Shown here in pieces: positions 15,101 through 21,400 of a DNA stretch of 64,000 nt (the first letter of the stretch is position 1; every line of letters starts with the position of its first letter). The translations under genes and the position numbers were made by a program. Origin of the DNA: Vicinamibacterales bacterium. Lineage in GTDB: Bacteria; Acidobacteriota; Vicinamibacteria; Vicinamibacterales; UBA8438. The notes beneath the pieces were generated by a model. It had not been told where the DNA came from. It saw only the letters and a program-made list of their open reading frames with translations, and did not search any database. The stretch lies in contig CATQHX010000070.1 of NCBI GenBank assembly GCA_958296065.1, positions 109,957-173,956 on the forward strand, written 5' to 3'.

Positions 15101-17072
15101 CCCGACCCGTGTCGGCGGCCACGACATGCCCGCGGCCTTGCCGTCGATGTGGCGGGCGCTCAAGCGCGGCTTCGATGCGGAGCCGGCCTTGTTGACCGTC
15201 GCCTTCGCCCTGTCCCTGCTGGCCGCCCTCCCCGACGCGCTGATGGCAGTCTGGCTGAAGCTGCTGGCCGACGGCGTGCTCGGCGAAGACTCGACGCTCG
15301 TCATGGTCGCCGCGGGCGGGCTCGCCGCCTCCGCCACCCTGACCTGGGCGCTGCGCGTGGCCAGCGACCGCACCCAGCGCCGCTTCCGCGACCGCGTCAC
15401 CATCGCGCTCGAGGCGCACGTCGCCGGGCTGCAGGCGAGCGTCGCGTCGGTCGAGCACCACGAGCGGCCGGCGTTTCTCGACCGGCTCGCGGTCCTGCGC
15501 AACCAGGTGTTCGTGCTCGATCACATGTACATGTCGCTGTTCACCACCGGCGGCTGGATCCTGCGCCTGGCGGTGACCGTCGGCCTGCTGGTGTCGATCC
15601 ACCCGGCGCTGGCGCTGCTCGCCCTGTGCGCGCTGCCGACGGTGGCCACGGCATCGTGGCGCCCCGCGGTGGAGCGCGCCGCGGAACAACGGGGCGCGCA
15701 AGCCCAGCGTCTGGCGCGGCACCTGTTCGACACGGCCACGACCGCCGCTCCCGCCAAGGACGTCCGCGTCACCGGCATCGGCGGGCGCCTGGTCCGCGAT
15801 CGGCGCGCGGCGTGGGAGCGCTGGTACCGCCCGGTCGCCGCCGCGCGCTGGGCCAGCGCCGGTTGGCACACCCTGGGCTGGAGCGTGTTCGGCGCGGGGT
15901 ACGTCGGCGCGGTCGTCTTCGTGGCCTCCGGGCTGCGGGCCTCTCCCGGGGATGTCCTGTTGCTTCTCGCTGCCGGTTCGCGCCTCGCGGGCTACGTCAG
16001 CGCCACGGTGGGCGAGATCGGCTTCCTGCGCGGCATCTGGCTCGACGGCTCGCGCCGTCTGGCATGGCTCGAGGACTACGCCGCGGCGCAGGCCGAGCGC
16101 GCCGACCGGCCGGCGCCGGCATCCATCGAGCGCGGCATCGCGCTGGAGAACGTCTCGTTCGCCTATCCCGGCACCGACCGCCTGGTGCTGGAGAACCTCG
16201 ACCTCACGCTGCCGGCCGGCGCCGTCGTGGCCCTGGTCGGCGAGAACGGGGCGGGCAAGACCACGCTGGTCAAACTGCTGGGCAAGATGTACGAGCCGAG
16301 CGCGGGCCGCATCCTCGTCGCCGGCGGGGACCTCGCGCGGATGCCGGCGGCCGAGTGGCGCTTGCGCCTCGCCGGCGCGTTCCAGGACTTCTTTCGCTTC
16401 GAGCTGCCGGCGCAGCGGACCGTCGGGGTGGGCGACGTCCCGCGGCTCGACGAACGCCCGGCCGCGGAGACAGCCGTGAGCCGGGCCGGCGCCGAGGACG
16501 TGGTCGACACCCTGGCCGACGGCCTCGACACCCAGCTCGGCCCCACTTGGCCGAACGGCGTCGAGTTGAGCGTCGGGCAGTGGCAGAAGCTGGCCCTCGC
16601 CCGCGGCTTCATGCGCGACGAGCCGTTGCTGCTGGTGCTCGACGAGCCGACCGCATCCCTCGACGCGGAGACCGAGCACGCGCTGTTCGAGCGCTACGCG
16701 AGCGCCGCCCGCGGAGGCGGGAACGGCAACGCCACCGACGGCGGGTACGGCAGCCCCGCGGCCGGCGGGCACGACAACGCGACTCCCGGGAACGGCAACG
16801 CAACTCCCGGGAACGGCAACGCGACTCCCGGGAACGGCAACGCGGCGGCAGTCGTCAGCCACGATCGGGCGACCGACGCGGACGGCAACCGAGCACCCGG
16901 CGGCCGCATCACGCTGCTGGTCTCGCACCGCTTCTCCACGGTTCGGATGGCGGACCTCATCGTGGTCCTGGACGGCGCCCGCGTCGTGGAGGTGGGCAGC
17001 CACGAGGAGCTGATGGCGAAGGCCGGGCACTACGCGGAGCTGTACGAGATCCAGGCGGCGGCGTATCGGTAA
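15087..17072 (+). CDS. ABC exporter half-transporter B with low-complexity NBD insertion
   Basis: A 661-residue partner of the preceding exporter. Membrane helices fill residues ~20-310. The ATPase has Walker A GENGAGKTT (~385), a degenerate signature LSVGQWQK (~493, usual LSGGQ), Walker B LLLVLDEPTASLD (~515) and the switch His in VSHRFSTVR (~613). Between the D-loop and the switch region there is an extra ~65-residue Gly/Asn-rich stretch with ATPGNGN three times. In related proteins this interval is only ~10-20 residues. A degenerate signature in one half is common in asymmetric heterodimers. The insertion should loop out of the domain surface, but it may also be a recent repeat expansion. 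Confidence 0.9.
   Translation: MSSTDPTRVGGHDMPAALPSMWRALKRGFDAEPALLTVAFALSLLAALPDALMAVWLKLLADGVLGEDSTLVMVAAGGLAASATLTWALRVASDRTQRRFRDRVTIALEAHVAGLQASVASVEHHERPAFLDRLAVLRNQVFVLDHMYMSLFTTGGWILRLAVTVGLLVSIHPALALLALCALPTVATASWRPAVERAAEQRGAQAQRLARHLFDTATTAAPAKDVRVTGIGGRLVRDRRAAWERWYRPVAAARWASAGWHTLGWSVFGAGYVGAVVFVASGLRASPGDVLLLLAAGSRLAGYVSATVGEIGFLRGIWLDGSRRLAWLEDYAAAQAERADRPAPASIERGIALENVSFAYPGTDRLVLENLDLTLPAGAVVALVGENGAGKTTLVKLLGKMYEPSAGRILVAGGDLARMPAAEWRLRLAGAFQDFFRFELPAQRTVGVGDVPRLDERPAAETAVSRAGAEDVVDTLADGLDTQLGPTWPNGVELSVGQWQKLALARGFMRDEPLLLVLDEPTASLDAETEHALFERYASAARGGGNGNATDGGYGSPAAGGHDNATPGNGNATPGNGNATPGNGNAAAVVSHDRATDADGNRAPGGRITLLVSHRFSTVRMADLIVVLDGARVVEVGSHEELMAKAGHYAELYEIQAAAYR
16779..16841 (+). 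repeat. Three tandem 21-bp repeats within the ABC exporter gene
   Basis: The unit GCGACTCCCGGGAACGGCAA(C) is present three times with one base difference and encodes ATPGNGN. It is in frame and flanked by further Gly/Asn-rich codons (16712-16905). It looks like slipped-strand expansion in coding sequence. Confidence 0.85.
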
Positions 17073-17138
17073 CCGGGAACCACGGCAGATGGACGCCGCG
17101 GTGGAGCGCGGATCCCCGAGTCCCGCTCCAGCATGCTA

Positions 17139-17161
17139 AAATAGCTAGTCAATAGCTATTT
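17139..17161. promoter_or_regulatory. Perfect 9-bp inverted repeat: likely antitoxin operator (locus 2)
   Basis: AAATAGCTA (17139-17147), 5-bp spacer, TAGCTATTT (17153-17161). It is an AT-rich island in GC-rich DNA directly before the antitoxin. A possible -10 TAAAAT (17137-17142) overlaps its left arm, so binding would block transcription, as expected for toxin-antitoxin autoregulation. Confidence 0.7.
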
Positions 17162-17174
17162 CAGCGAGGCGCCC

Positions 17175-17441
17175 CTGACGACCAGAATCACCGCCCTCGA
17201 GGCGAAGACCCGTTTCGGCAAGCTGCTCGACCGTGTTGCGCGGGGCGAGGAGATTGTCGTCACCCGGCACGACCGTCCGGTCGCGCGGATGGTATCGGCA
17301 GACCGAGGCAGTCTGTACGACGTACGCGCGGCCGTGACCGGCCTGCGCGACCTGCGCGAAGAGATTGCCAGGCGGCAAGGGAGCGAGCCGCGGCTCACCA
17401 ATGCCCAGGTCAAGGCCCTGATCGAGGCGGGACGCCGGTGA
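17175..17441 (+). CDS. Phd/YefM-type antitoxin with CTG start (locus 2)
   Basis: An 88-residue antitoxin. TRITALEAKTRFGKLLDRVA, RGEEIVVTRHDRPVARMV is the Phd/YefM fold, and the C-terminal helix (LREEIARRQGSEPRLTNAQV) should bind the toxin. No ATG, GTG or TTG is available in frame upstream of the conserved start; the only fitting codon is CTG at 17175, with GCGAGG 6 nt upstream. Its stop overlaps the toxin GTG (GTGA). An operator-like inverted repeat lies 14 nt upstream. Confidence 0.8.
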   Translation: MTTRITALEAKTRFGKLLDRVARGEEIVVTRHDRPVARMVSADRGSLYDVRAAVTGLRDLREEIARRQGSEPRLTNAQVKALIEAGRR

Positions 17442-17890
17442 GCCACGGCTTCGTCGTGGACGCCTCCATGGCGTTCGCGTGGGTGAAGCCGAGCCAGGCT
17501 TCCGCCGAGTCGGACACCCTGCTGCACCGCATCGAGCAGGGCGCAAGGGTCGTCGTGCCGCCGCTGTGGTTCCTGGAAGTCGCCAACGGCCTGCTCGTGG
17601 CTGAGCGACGCAGGTTGCTCACCGCATCGGAACGCACCCGGGCGCTCGCTCGGCTGTCCGGGTTGGCGCTGACCGTCGACGACATCGATGCCCGGGTCGC
17701 GTTCGACCGCACGTCGACATTGGCTGCGCGCTACGAACTCTCCGTGTACGACGCTGCCTACCTGGAAGTCGCATTGCGCCGCACGCTTCCGATCGCCTCC
17801 CGGGACAAGACGCTTCGGTCGGCGGCGGCGCGCGCCGGCGCCACGGTGATTCCCCGACCCGCGATCGCGCACCCTCAGTCCGACGACTGA
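17438..17890 (+). CDS. vapC: VapC-type PIN-domain toxin (locus 2)
   Basis: A 150-residue PIN ribonuclease beginning MSHGFVVDASMAFAWV, with acidic residues in VVDAS, LEVANG, SVYDAAYLEVA and ASRDKTLR. The GTG start overlaps the antitoxin stop by 4 nt (GTGA), giving translational coupling. Its 3' end overlaps the 3' end of the HEPN gene on the other strand by 16 bp, so two toxin modules meet tail to tail. Complete and probably functional; RNA target unknown. Confidence 0.9.
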   Translation: MSHGFVVDASMAFAWVKPSQASAESDTLLHRIEQGARVVVPPLWFLEVANGLLVAERRRLLTASERTRALARLSGLALTVDDIDARVAFDRTSTLAARYELSVYDAAYLEVALRRTLPIASRDKTLRSAAARAGATVIPRPAIAHPQSDD

Positions 17891-18285
17891 CCACGCCGTT
17901 CCGCCAGTCGGACGAAGCGCTCGGCCGCATCGACCGCAGCGGCCGCCTGCGGCTCGCCGAACGCCTCGAACGGCACGCCGCCGGCGAGACCGTTCGGGTA
18001 GCGGGTCGGCACATAGTACTGATCGAGGATGCCGCCCAATTCCTGCAAGCCGTTCAACGCGGGCGCGCGATCCCCATAACGTGCGATGAGCGTGACCAGG
18101 GAGTGGCCGAGCACCGCGCGCTCACCGAGGCCGTAGGCGATGGACTTGACGGCCTTCTCCGCCGCCTGCTGCGCGACGAAGCAGGCCTGCGCGTAGAAGC
18201 GCTCACGGAGAGCGACCCGCGCGAACTCGAGATCGTTGGCGGCCTGCCGGCGCCAGCGGTCAGCTTCCGCTCGGGCGTCCCACAT
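17875..18285 (-). CDS. HEPN domain protein (partner of MNT nucleotidyltransferase)
   Basis: A 136-residue all-helical HEPN protein. ANDLEFARVALRERFYAQACFVAQQAAEKAVKSI and GERAVLGHSLVTLI match the HEPN family paired with minimal nucleotidyltransferases. It starts inside the MNT gene (26-nt overlap), so the two are co-translated. In such pairs the HEPN protein is an RNase toxin and the MNT partner inactivates it by AMPylation. A clear RX4-6H motif is not obvious in this copy, so the catalytic state is uncertain. Its stop codon overlaps the vapC gene of the opposite strand. Confidence 0.85.
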   Translation of the reverse strand: MWDARAEADRWRRQAANDLEFARVALRERFYAQACFVAQQAAEKAVKSIAYGLGERAVLGHSLVTLIARYGDRAPALNGLQELGGILDQYYVPTRYPNGLAGGVPFEAFGEPQAAAAVDAAERFVRLAERRGQSSD

Positions 18286-18589
18286 GGATCTGTATGGCGT
18301 CGGCGAGCGCGTCGAGGAGAAACGGACGTTCCTCGACTTGCATCCGCGCGAACTCGTCCGGCGTGTAGACCAGAAGGTCGACACCCACGTCCACGTTCGT
18401 GATCGCCGGCAGGTAGTCACGGAACCGGTCCACGAAGGGCCGGTCGGTAGGCGCCACGACGATGACGTCGATGTCGCTCTCGGCCGACGCCGTACCACGG
18501 GCGCGCGAGCCGAAGATCCACGCCGCGTGGGCTCCCTGCGCGTCCAGGAGCGGACGGAGTGTGCCGAGAAAGCCGTCGAGTTGCGTCAC
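18260..18589 (-). CDS. MNT-type minimal nucleotidyltransferase (antitoxin)
   Basis: A 109-residue DNA polymerase beta-like nucleotidyltransferase. The signature GSRARGTASAESDIDVIV gives the GS motif and the two metal-binding Asp (DID), and a third carboxylate is likely in VDLLVYTPDE. It lies upstream of, and overlaps, the HEPN gene. In characterised HEPN/MNT modules this protein adds AMP to a tyrosine of the HEPN toxin. The start at 18589 gives MTQLDGFLGTLRPLLDAQ; no strong ribosome site is seen. Confidence 0.88.
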   Translation of the reverse strand: MTQLDGFLGTLRPLLDAQGAHAAWIFGSRARGTASAESDIDVIVVAPTDRPFVDRFRDYLPAITNVDVGVDLLVYTPDEFARMQVEERPFLLDALADAIQIHVGRPSGS

Positions 18590-18641
18590 ATGCCCATTCT
18601 ATGCGTCCGCGGGTAATCTACGGCGGATTGCAGGGCGTCGG

Positions 18642-18862
18642 CTACACGCCAAAGAGGCGCCGGAACCAGCTCACAAACGGTTGATGACTCCCGGCTGCAG
18701 AAGCTCGTCGACGCTGCCTGACGGCTCGATGAACACCGGGGAGCGAGGAGGATCCAGCCACGCGACGCCGTTCGCTTCCATGAGGTACGGAATTACGCTC
18801 TTGTCCGTCTCACCCTCCACGAGCAGCCTTCTGGGGTGATGCCTGTAGACCCTGGTAGGCAT
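18642..18862 (-). pseudogene. Deleted TOPRIM (DUF3226-like) gene after the ATPase
   Basis: The N-terminus MPTRVYRHHPRRLLVEGETD...SVIPYLMEANGV is the first strand and acidic motif of a DUF3226/TOPRIM protein. After ~63 codons the frame ends, at 18671. In another frame immediately after it, PFVSWFRRLFGV and a stop (18644-18642) look like the C-terminal end of the same kind of protein. The simplest reading is an internal deletion of ~100-150 codons, including the DxD metal site. It starts directly after the ATPase stop (TGAATG), so the pair was an operon. Confidence 0.55.
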
Positions 18863-19990
18863 TCACCTGACCTCAACATTCCGCTCGGCAGCGGCCACAA
18901 TGGCCTGATTGGTGATGCTGACGGCTTTTTCGCGACTCCGATCGATCCTCTGAATGGTAACGTCTCCCACATCGGACTCCACGGCCGCCCCCAGGCTCTC
19001 GTAGCAGTCGCGGCTGTGCGTCGTGGCGAACACCTGAACCGACAGGGCGGCGGCCTGCTCACTGATCATCCGCCACATGTCTTCCATAACGGTGTAGTGA
19101 AGACCGGTGTCGATTTCGTCGACGAGCAGCACTCCCCTCCTTGCATTCGCAAGGGACAGCGCCAGACCGAGCATCCGCCACATGCCGTCGCCCATGCTTC
19201 CTATCGGTACGCGGTCGGCGGCACCAGCCAGCTTGAGAAACACTCCCCCCGGCGCATCGCTGCTGACTCTCCTCCGATCGCCCGTGACGGTGGCAATCCG
19301 CTCGATGTCAGGATCCAGAATGCGAAGCGCTTGCGTAACCCCTTCTTCGTTCTCCGTGAGCACCACCTGATCGAACATCCGAGCTACATCGGACGCCGAC
19401 ATGCCGCTGGTCCGGACGATCTGAACCGCCTGGGTCGAACCGGGTCGCGGGCGCATCGGCCGTCGAAGCCACAGCAAGAACCCCCTGTCGCTCACGAAAG
19501 CTCTGTAGTTTTCTTCCGCGTTGGCCCACTTGACGTGAAGCACGAGGCGAGGTTCGTCGTGCTCCACTTCCGCACCCCATTCATCGTAGTCTGGATTCAA
19601 TTCGTCGAGATCAGAACGCGACACGTCCTTGACGTGGATGGTCACCTTGTCGTTCCAACCAGCGCCAGCTACGCCCTTGTGGTCGGCCTCAATGCGTATT
19701 GTTCCTCTTAGCTCGTGGTTCGCGAAAAGGTGCGAGACGTCGAGCGATTCTGTAGCAGGCCCAAGAGTGACGCGGGCATCCCCCTCATTCGCGTAGCCCC
19801 ACTCTCCCCGCCGGCCGATAATGGACGACAGTACGTGCGGGTTGCCCGCCGACCGGAGCAACTCGATGCACTCCAGGATCGAGGTCTTGCCGGAATTGTT
19901 CGTCCCCACCAGCAGGTTGACGCGGCCGAGCCTCTCCATTCGGAACGAGTCCAGCCCGCGGTAGCCGTTGATCCGTATCGACGAGTACAA
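18863..19990 (-). CDS. OLD-like AAA ATPase (AAA_15/AAA_21 type)
   Basis: A 375-residue SMC/ABC-like ATPase. The start is INGYRGLDSFRMERLGRVNLLVG, with Walker A GTNNSGKT at 29-36. A signature-like GSMGDGMWRMLGLAL, Walker B GVLLVDEIDTGLHY near 290 and ATTHSRDC follow. The start codon is TTG (19990) with GGAG 8 nt upstream. Such ATPases pair with TOPRIM nucleases in OLD, PARIS-like and related anti-phage systems. Here the TOPRIM partner is directly downstream but deleted, so the system is probably dead or the ATPase acts alone. HEPN/MNT and vapBC next door make this a small defence cluster. Confidence 0.85.
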   Translation of the reverse strand: MYSSIRINGYRGLDSFRMERLGRVNLLVGTNNSGKTSILECIELLRSAGNPHVLSSIIGRRGEWGYANEGDARVTLGPATESLDVSHLFANHELRGTIRIEADHKGVAGAGWNDKVTIHVKDVSRSDLDELNPDYDEWGAEVEHDEPRLVLHVKWANAEENYRAFVSDRGFLLWLRRPMRPRPGSTQAVQIVRTSGMSASDVARMFDQVVLTENEEGVTQALRILDPDIERIATVTGDRRRVSSDAPGGVFLKLAGAADRVPIGSMGDGMWRMLGLALSLANARRGVLLVDEIDTGLHYTVMEDMWRMISEQAAALSVQVFATTHSRDCYESLGAAVESDVGDVTIQRIDRSREKAVSITNQAIVAAAERNVEVR

Positions 19991-20018
19991 GGTGCGGTCT
20001 CCGTCGTCTACCCGTCAA

Positions 20019-21374
20019 TCATCGTATCCCGGCTGCTCGCTCGGCGGTAAGCCGGCGCATCAGCTCGATGGTATGCGTCGGCGCCTCGAACTCGGCTTCC
20101 TCGAGCGGGGTGCGCCCGAACTGGTCCAGGGCCTCGAAGTCGGCGCCGTTTTCCGCGAGGTACTCGACGATCTCGTCCTCACCGGCGCGGATCGCCACAT
20201 GAAACGCGCTCCGGCGACCCAACGGATGGATATTGACGTCGAGGCCGAGCTCGACCGTGAACCGAACCGCGTCCAGGTTGCGGCTGCCGGCCGCCAGCAG
20301 GACGGCGCCCGCGCCGTCGTTGGTCACCGCCTCCGGGTCCCCCCCGAGCGCAAGCAGCGCCGCCATCATGTCGACGTTGCCGGCCTGCGCCGCCGTAAGA
20401 AACGGGGTGAGCCCTCCGGTTTGCCGCCAGGCCGCGCCGCCGGGACCGCCGCCGCTACGAGCGTGCACGTCCGCACCCCGCGCCACCAGCTCCCGCGCCA
20501 TCTCGACGTTGCCCTGCGCCACGACCGCGTGCAGGGCCGTGCCGCCCTCGCGATCCCGGGCGTTGACGTCGGCGCCGTGGTCGAGCATCAGCCGGGTCAC
20601 CGCGTCGCGACCCTCCCCAGCCGCGATCAGGAAGGCGCTCCGCCCGTCCGCGGCGGTCACGTGCGGGTCGGCGCCGGCCGCGATCAGGGCGCGCGCGCTG
20701 TCGGCATCGCCCGAGGCGGCAGCGAACAGAATCGGGCGCACGCCGTTCGTGGACGTGGCGCTCACGTCGGCGCCCTGCTCGACAAGAAAGCGTGCGATAG
20801 CGGTGTGACCTCCCGCGACGGCCCACATCAGCGGGGTCTGCCCCATCCGGTGCTCCGCCACGTTAACCTCCGCCCCGCGCTCCACGAGCAGCCGCGCCAG
20901 CGCCTCGTTCCCGGCGTGCACGGCCGCCATCAGCGGCGTGTCGCCGCTCCACCGAGCCGCGTCGACAGCGGCCCCGGCGGCGAGCAGCATCCGGGCGATC
21001 TCCAGGTTTCCGTTGCCGCAGGCGAAGAGCAGCGGCGTCTCGCCGTTCTCGTCGACGGCGTTCGGGTCGGCTCCGGCCTGCAGCAATGTCTCGACGATGC
21101 CGGCGGAATCGCGCAGTGCGGCCCAGGCCAGAGGCGTCGACCCGTCCGTGCGCGCCGCGTTCACGTCGGCCCCGCCGGCGACGAGCGCCGCCACGGCTCG
21201 CCCGTCCCGCCGCTGAACCGCCTCGATGAGCGTCGTGTCCGGGCTGGAAGGCGATCGGGTTTCCTGAGTGGACGCGGGCGCGACGACGCCCGATACCGAA
21301 ACCAACCCCACCGCGAACGCCAACCTCTTCATGAAGGTCCGGCGCCTGGACACCAACAACCGTGTGTTCCACAT
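20019..21374 (-). CDS. Secreted ankyrin-repeat protein
   Basis: About 451 residues: a signal peptide (MKRLAFAVGLVSVSGVVAPA) then about eleven ankyrin repeats of the form DGSTPLAWAALRDSAGIVETLLQAGADPN, which form a protein-binding surface. Two starts are possible: ATG 21374 (MWNTRLLV, 8 nt after a TAGCAT -10 element) or ATG 21332 (MKRL, the better signal peptide). One repeat is interrupted by a Gly-rich insert (SGGGPGGAAWRQTGG). The gene diverges from the DUF1592 gene. A periplasmic scaffold role is an inference from the export signal. Confidence 0.85.
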   Translation of the reverse strand: MWNTRLLVSRRRTFMKRLAFAVGLVSVSGVVAPASTQETRSPSSPDTTLIEAVQRRDGRAVAALVAGGADVNAARTDGSTPLAWAALRDSAGIVETLLQAGADPNAVDENGETPLLFACGNGNLEIARMLLAAGAAVDAARWSGDTPLMAAVHAGNEALARLLVERGAEVNVAEHRMGQTPLMWAVAGGHTAIARFLVEQGADVSATSTNGVRPILFAAASGDADSARALIAAGADPHVTAADGRSAFLIAAGEGRDAVTRLMLDHGADVNARDREGGTALHAVVAQGNVEMARELVARGADVHARSGGGPGGAAWRQTGGLTPFLTAAQAGNVDMMAALLALGGDPEAVTNDGAGAVLLAAGSRNLDAVRFTVELGLDVNIHPLGRRSAFHVAIRAGEDEIVEYLAENGADFEALDQFGRTPLEEAEFEAPTHTIELMRRLTAERAAGIR

Positions 21375-21382
21375 GGGATCGA

Positions 21383-21392
21383 ATGCTACACT
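21383..21392. promoter_or_regulatory. Overlapping divergent -10 elements (ankyrin / DUF1592)
   Basis: The ten bases ATGCTACACT hold TACACT on the plus strand (21387-21392) and TAGCAT on the minus strand (21388-21383). Each ends 8 nt before a start codon (GTG at 21401, ATG at 21374). The symmetric spacing suggests one bidirectional near-leaderless promoter. Confidence 0.5.
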
Positions 21393-21400
21393 CCGAACCC

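Noticed and set aside
16779..16841. Short tandem repeats considered as a CRISPR-like array
   Set aside because: Units are contiguous without spacers and in frame within an ABC transporter gene. No CRISPR array or cas gene was found anywhere in the window.
13490..17030. Two long minus-strand frames (670 and 683 codons) opposite the ABC exporters
   Set aside because: Both are antisense shadows; the plus-strand frames carry complete Walker motifs.
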